A stretch of 64,000 bases of DNA, taken from positions 682,001 to 746,000 of the forward strand of contig JAUFSD010000015.1 of assembly GCA_033030425.1 (NCBI GenBank), in the 5' to 3' direction. The notes under the pieces were generated by a model. That model had not been told where the DNA came from. It made no database searches and saw only the letters and a list, made by a program, of their open reading frames with translations. This DNA is from Verpa conica. Its lineage: Eukaryota; Ascomycota; Pezizomycetes; Pezizales; Morchellaceae. Positions 10,512 through 21,616 of the stretch are shown here, one piece after another; the stretch's first letter is position 1, and each line of letters begins with the position of its first letter. The translations under genes and the position numbers were made by a program.

Positions 10512-11663
10512 GGTTGGCTATGGGATGGGATTGAGAGAAACCAAAAAATAGGCTGCTGCGGAGTAGAGGGGCGCAGTTTTATTATGCAAGTGAAGTCAAG
10601 AAGGAAATAAAATGGATCCTCTGACGCGCGCAGGGAGGTCCTGGCGATGTTATATACTCTCACCAAAAAGCCACGAGGAGATTGTTCCTGGGGGAGAGGA
10701 GTTCGCTGCAGGTTTTGACCCAGACGACGTCAATTCTCGAATGGTTGCCCACACCCCACGCTCGACCTGTTTCTGCCCCTCCTTGCCATGATGCTATCGC
10801 TTCTGGAATTCCTGATGGAAAATCAACTCTCGCCTGCATCGGCATTGCGATCCCCATTCCAAGGTTTCTAGCCTTTGCGTCAAACGTCACTCGCTTCCAG
10901 GCCTTGTTCTTAGTCTTGGCTCCAAATTTTCGCATTTCCAAGTTTTGGGTTTTATTAAAGTATTCTTGGCGACCGTTGGGAGATCCTGGGGGTGGCGCTG
11001 TCATGGTGCGACAGATATGTCAGCTATTCCCTGTTTGTAATAGCTCGATCACAAAGATCAATGATAGGAATATACGGGGATCTACCGTACGCGGCCAATA
11101 ATTCATACCATCTACCATCTCGATTCTCCAAACCTTGATATCAGCCACCGAGAGTACGAGATTGGCTACTTATGGCTTGTGTATGAGAAACTCCGCTATT
11201 GGTATATTGAACGCGCGTATAATGCACGCAGGGTTCCCTGAAGGCTCAAGAGATGACTTAACAACCTTCTCGTTCAGAAATGATATACAGCAGCTGCAAA
11301 GGCTGCAGAAGCTCTCAATACAAGAAATCAATGCCGTAATTGTGACGTTGGTGGATTTTCGTCAAGAGGGGTTTATCCGTGTTCAAGTTTTCCCTACCTA
11401 GGCAAACAAAAACACAAATGCTCCATGACGACCAATAGCTCAAGAATATGCCAAACTCTCTTATTTATAAACTCCGCACGTTCTCCATCGTCCCTCACCT
11501 TCATCAACTCAAAAGTACCACTGCAAGAACCACCTTACTACTAGGAACAACCTTCTATTATACACTCGCATTTGTCTTTATATTCTACAAACAAATCGTT
11601 CATAGACCATACCATCACAAACCACTTCCACCCAATCCACCAAATACACCACATACAAACAAA
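10512..11663. other. Divergent intergenic region
   Basis: About 1.15 kb upstream of both paralogue B (-) and the DUF6987 gene (+). The frame at 10660..11004 (-) is 114 codons with no recognisable domain, and the opposite frame 10682..11101 (+) is no better. The pyrimidine/CA-rich stretch just before 11664 looks like a fungal 5' leader. Confidence 0.5.
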
Positions 11664-12549
11664 ATGTCCACCGCCGCTTCTCAAAAGGATCTTGAGCTCA
11701 AGGAGCATGAGGACATTGAAAACAAGGAGGGAAGCCTTGTAAAGGCTGGCTCAGAGGCGGGACAAGAGGAGGACCCAAATGACCCAGAGGTACAGGCTAA
11801 GGCGATCGCAAAACGCATGTCATTGATTGTAGATACGGCATTGGACCGACTTAAGCCATTCTTGGAGATGATGACCGATGTAAGTCCACTTTAATCTTAC
11901 TATATATATCTCCAAAGAAAAGCTAGTTACTAACATTGAGGATATTAGTCGGTCGAGAGAGCCGAGCGTAAGAAGCAGAATGACCAGGAGGTCGATGAGC
12001 AAGAATTGGTCGACCAGGTTAAGCCGCTTCTCGAGCGTTCCACAACAATCCTTCAAGAATGCTATGGTGCCATCAAGGCCCTCGATCCTGATGGCAAGGT
12101 TGCCAACAATGCGCAGAACCGTGCAAAGAACTCAGAGGCCAGCGCCGAAGAGCAACATCTCGCCCAGGGACTCGCAGCCCTCGCTGGGGATGTCACAAAG
12201 ACCATTGAGAGGATCAAGGAATTTATCAAGGACATGCCACACGCAAAGAATCAATTGGGGCCGTTGTTGGATCTTTTTGGCGGTAAGTTTGACCCCATAG
12301 TAGCTAAAGTCTTCTTATAAAGTTTAGTACTAATAAAGGTGCGCACAAATAGAACCGTTGTTCCAGATTCTTTCAGCTGTTGGACTCCTCCTGAACGGAG
12401 TCCTTGGACTTGTTGCGGGCTTGCTTGACGGCTTAGGCCTTGGCGGAATTGTCAGGGGCCTCCTCAACGGATTGGGGCTTTCGAAGCTTCTCAAGGGGCT
12501 TGGAATGGGTTCGTGGTTGGATGAGAAGAAGAAGCCTGCTGCTGCTTAA
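11664..12549 (+). CDS. DUF6987 / LEA-like domain protein
   Basis: Three exons, 11664..11879, 11949..12282 and 12353..12549, give 248 aa (introns of 69 and 70 nt, donors GTAAGT). The protein starts with a hydrophilic, Glu/Lys-rich region, then a helical core: VDQVKPLLERSTTILQE, then AIKALDPDGKVANNAQN, then EEQHLAQGLAALAGDVTKTI. After the second intron it has EPLFQILSAVGLLLNGVLGL and tandem GLGLG-type hydrophobic repeats (LLDGLGLGGIVRGLLNGLG, LLKGLG) before a basic tail. This order is characteristic of fungal DUF6987 proteins, often annotated as LEA-domain proteins. Their role is unknown; a stress-protective or membrane-binding role is suggested only by the name and the amphipathic glycine-leucine repeats. 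The upstream in-frame Met at 11448 was rejected as leader. Confidence 0.87.
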
Positions 12550-14248
12550 TTTTATGCTTTTTTTTTGGGGGGGGGGGGGTGTATTAGTAGCTTTGCTTTT
12601 TTTTTACGATGAGATGCGGATATGATTTATCTAGCTGTTGGCTAGTTGCGAGAATTGAATAGCTGTCTCGAAAAAGAATATGAACTCGATCATGAGTGAT
12701 GACTCGAACTTGGTGCACGTGCACGAAATAGAAACAATGAGCACAGCCCCCATATCAAGATTCAACCGAAGTCTAAAGAGCAGGTATCTACTGGCTTCGG
12801 ATGAAAATTCCGTCATGTGGAATTTGAAGTGGTTGCCCCGAGGGTGCTTTATGACCAGGGTGAGTGACTAGGATATCTACAGGTGGATCTATGGATCTGC
12901 AGATTGAACTCCGACAACGAAAAACCGGTACTCAAGCATACGCGTGTTTTTGGTCACTGGTGTTTGATCGAGTTCAATCTTGACGGGGTATAATTGGCCC
13001 GCAGAAGATTCTCGCTTGGGTCAAGTTAAGGTTTGGAACAGGTCTTGAAGTTGGCAGAACCCACAGCCCGAATATGATATCTCCCGCGGGGCACATGCAA
13101 GTAGGCAAAAAAAAGAACTTGAAATATATAAGTCTTAGAAGTGTATGTCAGGTCGAATCGGAAGCCGTTACAAACAAAAAGTTGTTTCCAGGATTATTCT
13201 TTACCCCCAATAATAGAATTTCTAGGCTCTTCCTGCCTATGATGTGACGTTATTTTGCGTTGGGGGGTTTGGGCCAAGTATTAATACCTAGAATTGCTAT
13301 TTTCAAGACAGGGGTGTCTATTGATTGATTTCGATTTGAACTTAGATGATGAATGGCAATCTGAACTCCATGCTTGGCTTAAGTCCTCTGTGCGGCTTAC
13401 ACTTGTATCAAATTACTGTACTTTTCCCCGAGAAACACCAGAATACATTTCTAAAAAGGGTTAAACGCCTCTATTCCCACCGAGTGAGCGCCCATGATCC
13501 CTAGGACGTCATTGCGCATCAAACTCTTATAACGGTTCGTGAAGATGCATGGAACAAGAGATTATCCGCTGTACAAGCTGTTCCACCTCTCAACACCCTC
13601 TGGCCCGGATACAACGGCCAAGATACTCTAGAAGCAACGCTGATCCTCGTAGAAACATACTTTAAATGTGCGTCGTGTTTTGCCTCCTGCTGAACAGCTC
13701 GGCTTTTTGATCGGCATAGTCCTGTTTCACTTTAGTTATATGCAGTATTGTCGATCAGGCCTGGATCTTCGATAGATAAATTTCGGTTGTAGCCATGAGG
13801 GACCTCGACCTTTGATGCTAGTGGGCGTAGAGGAGTGTTGGAGGTCACGGATAGCCTCTTGGGGTATTCCGATTCATGGGGGGAAGCCGGTATAGTGCAG
13901 AGGGTCCCTATACCTACCTGTGTAAAGAACTACATGATAGTGGGGGAATATCCAACTACACTCCCCCGATAATAAACGCCAAGTATCGAGGATCTACGTT
14001 CTGTGGCTTATATGAGGCTGAGTAGGTCTCACGAGGCTCAGGCGACCCACCTGTAAGACTGCATCGGCATCTGCGTCTGCAGCAGCTCCAACCTCCTGCA
14101 ACAGCTTCAACCTCACCCCCAAGATCATGTACACACCTTAGGAAATCATCAACAGGTCCAGGTCCAGGAGTAGCTATAGCATCTCATAAGCTATCTGTTT
14201 CTCTGCTATTATCGCCTGTTATCTCACCGTCTAATACTAACCCAAGTC
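12550..14248. other. Intergenic region
   Basis: About 1.7 kb. It begins with a 12-nt G homopolymer (about 12567-12578) in the DUF6987 3' UTR. Downstream there is mixed sequence with no coding frame longer than 63 codons. A Ser/Pro-codon-like stretch from about 14050 to 14248 is probably the 5' leader of the next gene. Confidence 0.5.
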
Positions 14249-15905
14249 ATGGAAGACTCCCCGCTAACCCTAGTACGATCCCCCCACTATCTATCGTCTC
14301 ATCACACATCACAACTAACAAGATCCTCAGGCCCACCAACACGCTTCCCAAGCATCCAACATCCTCAGGTCCTCGGCGCCCCCCCACACACCCTCAACTC
14401 TATTGGCAGCAGCATCTTCCCACTCTCTCGCATCCACCTCATTTGCTGCAGCTGCGAAACTTACCAAGGACCCCGAAGCCCTTCGCACACTTGAACTCCT
14501 ATCAACCGAACATGATCGTTGGGGTGCCCGTCTCCGCCGTGAAGCAGAACGGCCGGTTGAGAAATTTGGTGGGTTAGAAACTGTTGTCGAGGGCAGTGGA
14601 TCAACAGAGAGTATTCGTAGGGAAGGAAAGGATGACGTTCCATTGAGACCAAAGGGGGGGAAAGATGTACCCCCCTCCCCCGCACCACAGCTCCCATTCG
14701 CCAATACGGGTACCACACCGATTCCACCGAGGTTACAGAAAAGCACATCATCCCTCGCAACAAATCTAGCCTCTGCCCGGGGAATACCGCAGAGTTCGGC
14801 GGTATCACGGTTGGGGAGTGGGGCATCTTCCCCGAACCGTCGGCGCTCATTAGTTACATCTGAGCGCGCTCAGCCCCTTCCTACACCACACGACTTCTCA
14901 TCAGCTAAGCCAACAACAAACCCGCTCAACTTCCTTCCGCCCGATGAAGCACCCAAAAAATCAGGGCGGACAGTCCTAAAATCATCCACCGAGAATCTTC
15001 GTACCGAAGAGCCATTCTCAAAGTTCTATTCGTCCCTCAATACACTCGTCTCCCGCATCGGCTCACCTTTCGCTGCATCTCTCGCGTTCGCGGGCCTTCC
15101 ACTGAACGACGAAGAAGACGATGACGCATCAGTAGAGGCCAAAAAGAATCTTCTTCCCCGAGGCTGGACCGAAGGCCGAGGCCGAGGTCGTGGACTCGAA
15201 AAAGGCTGGGGTGGGCCTGAGGGCGGTGAGAGCTTTTATGTTGTTCCTGTGACAGGAGGGACACTGTCATACGCAGGTGTAGTACGGCGTGACACTTCAC
15301 CGGTTGCATCAACAACTGATGACTCTGCGGAACTCAGGGGCCGTAGTAAGAAGACGAAGGAGGAGTTACAGCTGGAAAATACGGGGTTGAGACAGACGAT
15401 CGATCATATGAGCCGGACTATGCAGAGCTGGCAGCGTAAAACGAAAGAGAGCGAGAATGCACTCAAAAACTCTATACTTGCACTTACTACCGATCCACGG
15501 GAGGGGCGTGCGGGACTCGATATACTCTCTCAAGTCCAACGTAAATCATGGTTACATGTACCATATGATGAGAGTGACGATAACGAGATCATTTCAGAGG
15601 GACGACGGGTTGGAGAATTGGAGTTGGAGAAGGAGAAGGAGGACCAAGAGGACCGGATTAGAGTGTTAGAGGAGGAACTAGAACTAAGTAGGAGGGAGGC
15701 TGAAGCGTCAAGAAGGGATCTTGAGGGGATGAGAAGGGAGTTGGAGGGGAGTAGGAAAGAGTGCGAGAGGATGGCAAAGGAGAATGAGAAACTGAAGGCG
15801 GTACTGGAGAAGGCAAAGGCAAAGTGGGATCGATTGAAGGAAGGAGCGAGGAGCCGGAAAGCGGCAGGGAGTGGAGGGTTGGGAAGAGTTGAAGAGGGGG
15901 AGTAA
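14249..15905 (+). CDS. Probable MIT-domain and coiled-coil protein (Atg38/NRBF2-like?)
   Basis: The large frame has no ATG at its apparent start (14403 is TTG). Joining a 24-nt first exon 14249..14272 (MEDSPLTL) over a 58-nt intron (GTACGA, branch CTAAC) to 14331..15905 gives 532 aa beginning MEDSPLTLAHQHASQAS. The first 80 residues then read as one helical repeat unit: HASQASNIL..., SLASTSFAAAAKLT, KDPEALRTLELLSTEHDRW, as in fungal MIT-like proteins. The centre is Ser/Pro-rich, followed by a conserved FYSSLNTLVSRIGSPFAAS block, a GRGRGRG patch, YVVPVTGGTLSYAG, and a long C-terminal coiled coil (about residues 350-500). MIT-plus-coiled-coil architecture is seen in NRBF2/Atg38, the PI3K complex I subunit in autophagy. 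I infer the resemblance but am not sure of orthology. Confidence 0.72.
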
Positions 15906-16376
15906 ACCATTGGTGTATGGAACTAAGGGCCTGGACTAGGTATTGCGGAATGGAACTGTTGTATACTAGAACTATTGGCGTTTTTTTGCTTATTTTTGTA
16001 CTTTACGCACTATGTCATTTGATAAATGTACAGAAGTATGGATATTACTACAGGATAGGCAGGATTTGAACATACACCTGTAACACCAAATATGTCGAAG
16101 TAGAGATTTACCTTTATATACTATTAGAGCTACTACCTACATATATACTTGACGAGAAAATTGTAATTTCGGTTCACATTAGATACTAGTGAGTAAAGTA
16201 CCAAAAGTGATTGAAGAGCAGTAGACCTAAAAACTCTTAGCGAACAGCAAGAGAAATTTGATATTTAGTAGTTTCTAGGGTATAAACAATACATAGATGA
16301 GAGTGACCAACCTATTATACCCACCGAAATACAACCCAAACAAATAAACCCCAGAAAAAAGAAGGGAAAAGAAGGA

Positions 16377-17363
16377 AAACTTACCTTATCCACACAAATC
16401 TCAACCAAACCAAAAAGAAGATAATCACAGCCGAATACAAACCGAAATGAGAAATAAAGGGAGAGAAAATTACCTTTTAAGTTTAATAGAGCCGGCCACT
16501 ACGTAAATCTACAAAAAATAATGGCACCTGCCGAAGTGCTTCCTATATATTAGTCTCGGTCTTATATCCTCCTAAGAGGCGAGTTAACTACATAATTTAA
16601 TTTCTATAGATTAGTCTCGGTCTTATATCCTCCTAGGAGGCAAGTTAATTTAGTTCCTATAGATTAGTCTCGGTCTTATATCCTCTTAAGAGGCGAAGTT
16701 GAATCTATAAGGTAGAGAGATGTTAGCCATCTATTTAAAACGACATGACTGCGGTTTCTTCTTTTTGGTTTGGTTTTGAGTGCGTTGTTGCTACAGATGG
16801 TGATAGAGAGCAGAAAAAAAAGGGGAATGAGAGAGGTTTAATGTAGCTGGAGAATTCGATGGTTAGAAGTTGTAAAGTAAATTGAATCTAGAGATAAAGG
16901 GGGGGGGGTTAATACTGGCCTTTCAAATAACAAAACCCAAACAAAGTTATTTCCTAACCAGACCATAATAAAGAACGAGAAAGAGAGTGGGAGAGAGAAG
17001 TAAAAAAAATATTAAAAGGAGGAACTTACCTTCATCTCAACGAAGCAAAACAAAAACCAAAATGAAGAAATCATAGCCGGATACAAACCGAAGTAGGAGG
17101 GGGGAGGGGGAAATTACCATTAAATTTGAGAGTATGCTGCTACGCAAACAGAACCGAAGGTTTCCTATACGTTAGTCTCGGTCTTATACCCTCCTAAGAG
17201 GCAAGTCGGTTGATCAAAGGATCTCCTGTACTACATTTATTAGTCTCGGTCTTATATCCTCCTAAGAGGCAAAGTCGATTGATTGAATCTACAAAGAGAT
17301 AAAGTTAGCCATCTGTTTTCATAAAACAAGATGGCTATGATTTCTCCATCTTGGTTTGTTTTG
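16377..17363. repeat. Diverged tandem duplication, unit ~0.4 kb, offset ~0.62-0.64 kb
   Basis: Unit A (about 16377-16777) and unit B (about 17021-17363) share an ordered set of landmarks. They are a CTTACCTT block, a GCCG(A/G)ATACAAACCGAA block, an AATTACC block, the TTAGTCTCGGTCTTATA motif copies (three in A, two in B), a GTTAGCCATCT block, and a TTGGTTTG(T/G)TTT end. Similarity is patchy, so the duplication is old or the spacer evolves fast while the landmarks are kept. Unit B has a 13-bp hairpin at 17307..17336 with one bulged base; it is eroded in unit A. Confidence 0.68.
16549..17270. repeat. Five copies of a 32-nt motif ending in a CCTCC(T/C)NNGAGG-type palindrome
   Basis: Copies at 16549..16580, 16610..16641, 16663..16694, 17171..17202 and 17239..17270. 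The core is TTAGTCTCGGTCTTATA followed by CCTCxTxxGAGGC. The last 12 nt are a perfect palindrome in two copies (CCTCCTAGGAGG and CCTCTTAAGAGG) and differ from one by a single base in the other three (CCTCCTAAGAGG). Flanks differ but often begin with CCTATA or CTATAGA. Conservation of the core against divergent spacers suggests function, as a binding site or RNA element. Confidence 0.8.
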
Positions 17364-18378
17364 TTCCGGTGTGTGGGGAGTGGGTGGAAAGGGGGAAAAA
17401 TCAGAAGGTGGGAGGGAAAGGGGGGGTTTATATAGGTGCGAATTTTATGTTGATTCCTTCAGATCCCAATATTATTTGAGGCGGGAAAAAATTCCTACGG
17501 TTTCTGGTGGCTCTAAGGAACTATGAGACGGAAGCCCCCCACACCACGGTAGTGAGCTTGAGACGGCACACACTCAGTCATCGATTGGACAGGAGTGCTC
17601 GGTTTTTTATGCGCACAAGGAAATGATACTTCAAACAGCTCCAACCCTTACCCTGCATGTTTGGACACCGACACCTCAAACAGCCAACACACCAGATGAT
17701 GGAAGTCTTCTGCCCTCTGCAGTACACTTGCATGCTCACACTGCGCAGCCAGAATATCTTCCATGGGGCTCCCATCTCCTGCTGCTGTCTCCTAAATAAA
17801 TGGTGGCTCCAAAAGCTCTGAGCAGATGCATCTGGGGGACACCAAACCTTAGGCGTAGAGGCCGCAGCTCGTAGTCAGTTCTGCTGTTTCTGCTTACATA
17901 CGCGGCACCTTATATCTTGCTCTCCCGTTGGCCCATGGGCGAGGCATAACACCCGCTACACGTATACCTAAAAGAAGTGACAATTCTATCAACCCCTAAA
18001 CTTAGAAGATCGATTAATTCCCAAAGAATCATGAGCTTGATCAATTACTCATCTTTCGCTGCTTCCTAGCTTTATTCTAGGAACGAGGAGGCTAGTGGAG
18101 CCCTTAAGAACTATGAGAAATGCGTGATCCTTCTTCAAGAGAAAGAAGCATCGGGTCATGATTGGTTGGTAACAAACTAACCGTCACATATGATAAATCA
18201 CAGGTATTTTCCTAACCCTTAGAACCACTAACCAGCATGGCACCGCCGCCACAAGCTTAATTGACCTATGGAGTATGATTCTTGAATAGCTCAACCCCAT
18301 CGCCTTGAGTAAGCATAAAGGGTTTATGCGTACAAAGATACCCAAAAATTGATAACCAAACTCACCCTCTTCACCAGC

Positions 18379-19401
18379 TCACGGCCTTTCATCCCCCTCT
18401 GTTTGTGTCCCTCTGTCCACCGTCTGAGATATATACAGCCCAGCAGCAATTACATCTGAGAACTTCTCAAACACATCATCTACATCCCTCTGCATCTTCA
18501 TCCCCAAGCCGATAAAATCCACCCCATGCTGCATACTCTCAACAAGCAGCATCCTATCGGTATAACTCCACGGCCCCGTTCTAAACCCTGAATCCCTGCG
18601 GCGACGTTTAGGGCTCGAACTGCTCTGACGCCCGTTTAGAGATGTCATATGTGTTATTTTTATGTCTGAAAATCCTGATCCGGATACGGGAGAGGAAGCT
18701 GTGGATGGGGTTGTAGGGGGTGGGCGTTTGTGTCGAATTGGAGTCACATTGGTGATTACTGGTTCGTCATCGTTGTCAGAGTCTTCAGAATCAGTAATTA
18801 GGGAGATGATTCGGGGCTCGGGCTTCCAGGTGCAATAATTGTCAGCCGGTATCACTTATCAAAAGGAAGAGGGTATGCACATCATTGAGTTCCAATATAT
18901 CAGGAGATGAGTGTACCCCCTACGAAGAATCAGAAGACACCGTCAGCTGTGTGCCTATAGCAGAAAAGTAGATGTATAAACCACCAAGAAAATCGTCTCA
19001 GAATCTCCACCACCGTCATCCGCTTTACTCGCAGATGAAACACAAGCTTTAGCTAGAGGTATAATGATCCCGGAATCCCCAAAGATAGCACAATTATCTT
19101 CCTGGTCGCCAGACATACAATCCTCCATCTCCACATCCCCTTCAGATTGTGAGGTACTCTCAGGGTTTTCGCTCTGGAGTTCTGGACCTTGTGCTCCCAT
19201 CTCTATTAGTAGGCTTGTTTCTGCTTTAAAATTTTGCTTTGTACCTGTGTTTGTTTCTTCAGCTATATGTTTAGTAACCATAGACCCTTTTGGTGATATG
19301 TCTTTCTCTACTAGGGTGGGAGGGTTTTGTATCGCAAATAACCTGACGGAGCTGATCAAGCTTAAGAGAGGGCTTCCGAGCGGTGGAGTTTGTTTGCTCA
19401 T
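18379..19401 (-). CDS. Hypothetical protein with possible SANT/Myb-like C-terminus
   Basis: Two open segments in the same frame, 19401..about 18960 and about 18855..18379, read as one gene of about 300 aa. The N-terminal part starts MSKQTPPLGSPLLSLI and is acidic and Ser/Glu-rich. The C-terminal part has IISLITDSEDSDNDDE (a SUMO-interaction-like hydrophobic-acidic motif), a basic SPKRRRRDSG patch, then FRTGPWSYTDRMLLVESMQ and VDFIGLGMKMQRDVDDVFEKF, which looks like a short SANT/Myb-like helical module. The intron is not settled. One option is a GTAAAG donor near 19010 to an acceptor at about 18851 (creating a new Met codon); the other is a GTTTAT donor near 18983 to an AG at about 18828. It lacks a family name I can defend. 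A nuclear role is inferred from the basic patch and the W-containing module. These could also be two adjacent genes. Confidence 0.55.
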
Positions 19402-19720
19402 TATGGTAGTAGTTAGGCTATTATCCTATTCCCTAGGTGATACCAAAGTTGTTTAGGAAGAAGGATGGTGGTGTTGGAGATCATATAAGAGGCCGAAGAA
19501 CCTAGTAGATGGGAGAAAGAAAGATTGATGTTTGCTTTTTTTTCCTGCCGTATATGTGAGTTCTCCTATTTTCATTGTTGTGTTATCTAAAGCTAGGGGA
19601 CAGGCTTTGAATAGCCGGTTGTGTTATACTATTGTAGCGAGTGATTATTCATGAAGTAATGCTACTTTTACACTCCTCTCCAGATACAGCTCCTTTTTTA
19701 ATACTTATTTACTCTAATAT
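19402..19720. other. Short intergenic region
   Basis: 319 nt between two minus-strand genes: the leader of the hypothetical gene on the left and the 3' end of DPH5 on the right. It is T-rich with no frame or repeat of note. Confidence 0.5.
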
Positions 19721-20815
19721 CTAAACTCCCTGACGTCCATGCTCCAGCTCATATGCCTTATTGAACTCCCCCACATCAACAGCAAACGAACGAATATAGT
19801 CGATCTCAAGCTCATGCACCCGCTTCCCCAACAACACTAGAGAATGCAACGGTGGGCCCAAATCAGCCTCCGAAAGCTGCTTAAGTGTCCCAGCAACAAA
19901 CTGTTGATTGAGAGAGCCAAGGCGTGATACCCCGATTGCCAGGGTGTTAGGAGAGTAAGCTATGATAGTTAGTAAAAGAGACATAAACAGGTAGCTATAT
20001 ATTACACACCGCCTCCATTCTTCTCTTCTTCAATCTCCAACATCTGCTGTGCACACTGTGCAACAGTCATATACCTATCCCCAAATCCCCGTAAGTTAGC
20101 CATCATCCCCACCACTCCCACCACTCAGGATATACCAACATACCTTGGCGGCTCATAGATTTTCCTCCCCCTCGCCATATTTTCCAGACTCTGCTCTTTC
20201 ACTTTGATATCCAGCAACATCAGCGTATGCAACCCAACATCTCTATTCTCCTTCACTCTATCATAAAAGCTCGCCGGTCTCCAATTGTCCGTAAAGAACA
20301 CCATTGACACTGTCTGCCCGAAATTATATAGTTGCAGCCCACAGGCACCGATGGCGTTCATAATGGATGCATTATGGATTGTCCGGAACGGAATACCAAG
20401 TTCTCGTGCACGAAGGAGAAGGTCCGTGTGGGTTGTGGCTCTCTCGGATATGTTAGTTTAGGGTTATATGAGAAGACAGAGTGAGGGTAGGCACCCAAAC
20501 GGATCACCGACGACAAGGAATGCGATGTCATCCTTGTTGGCGCCGGAGAGTATCTCGTCGGATGAGGACTCTACCATCTCTCTATCTGCAATGATCACAC
20601 CGCGGCCGTAGAATTCCTCCTAATGAAATAGATGGTAAATCAATAATCTTGTATAACCCTAGAGAGATAGGTAAATATACAAGTTTCTCCTTCTCAATCA
20701 TGAGAATGCTAGTGTAAGCCTCGAGGTACACCCGACTACATTTCTTAACGACCTCGAGGCCAGCAACAGTTATATCTTTTTCATTAGAGAGGCCGAGGCC
20801 GACGAGGTATAGCAT
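19721..20815 (-). CDS. DPH5: Diphthine synthase (diphthamide methyltransferase)
   Basis: Five exons, complement(19721..19959, 20010..20074, 20144..20440, 20495..20619, 20681..20815), give 286 aa, close to human (285) and yeast (300). The protein starts [19 protein letters not shown] and continues [10 protein letters not shown]. It then has the SAM-binding segment VVGDPFG joined over an intron to [15 protein letters not shown], followed by [20 protein letters not shown] and [16 protein letters not shown]. Near the end are [15 protein letters not shown] and [11 protein letters not shown]. These are hallmark blocks of DPH5, which trimethylates or tetramethylates the aminocarboxypropyl-histidine of elongation factor 2 during diphthamide synthesis in the cytosol. 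Introns are 50-69 nt with CTAAC branch sites. Every exon phase closes without a stop. No unusual residue was noticed. Confidence 0.96.
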
Positions 20816-21616
20816 TTCTAAAGGGGCGTTGCGGTTTGTTTGTGGCTTTTAGGGAGAAGGTGGGGTTGGAATGGTGGGGTTAGAAGTTTGCATGAGGCTC
20901 TTCAGAACCTAGCTGGTGATTTCCTTGGCAGAGCTACAACGAGTGATTGAATATGATCACGCGATGTGTAAGTAGGATAAGATAAACGCCCCTTGTCTTT
21001 GGGTGCTATAAGGAAAACAAAAGGTATAGAGGAACTCCAGGCCCCAGTATGTCTCAATATAAAGTACTAAACTCGCAAATTCCATCTTCAACTACCTTAA
21101 TTCAGCCTCAAACTCCTTTCTACGCCGCAGCCCTGTCTCTCACTACCCTAGTAATACAAAAACTCGGGAAAAACTCTTAAAGATCCAGCCTAGATCAAAT
21201 AAAAACAGAACAACTTTCCATCCTCTCTAATCACTCTTAGGTGTACATGGCACCGAGTAGAAAGAGGTAAAGGAGCCAAGCCATATACAAAAAAGAGCAA
21301 ATAGAGTAAGAAAACATTTAAAGCTAAGCTAAAAAGAATTTAAACTAAGCCCAAGACCCACATAATCATAAAAGCTTTCGTAAAGACAAGAAACCCCCAT
21401 ACCAAAAGACGCCTCATTTGCAAGAAAATGAAAGAAAAAAACGATGTCACATAAAACCCAAATGACAGGAATAGCCACAAAAAAAGTAGAATGAACAAAT
21501 GTTAATTCGTCTGAACTCGTAATGCTTCTTCGCATGACACCTACTAGCTCTACCCACAATTATCTTTACCCCTCCTAGAACCCCTCCTAGGTAACCACGC
21601 AAGCCGAATTCATGAG
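20816..21616. other. Intergenic region between two minus-strand genes
   Basis: 801 nt holding the DPH5 promoter/leader and the 3' end of the J-domain gene. It is A-rich on the + strand toward 21300-21600, as expected of a minus-strand 3' UTR. The 76-codon frame at 21329..21559 (-) is probably 3' UTR. Confidence 0.5.

Larger units (their letters stand above)
15906..18378. other. 2.5-kb non-coding region containing a tandem duplication
   Basis: No credible protein-coding frame on either strand. The centre holds a diverged tandem duplication and five copies of a 32-nt motif (listed separately). On the minus strand the duplicated units contain GTAAG donor-like sites (complements of CTTACC at about 16380 and 17025), so a spliced non-coding transcript is possible. 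The right part (17450-18378) is unremarkable. Confidence 0.55.

Noticed and set aside
10660..11004. 114-codon frame on the minus strand, upstream of paralogue B
   Set aside because: No domain, an equally long frame on the opposite strand, and it occupies the likely promoter of the minus-strand gene.
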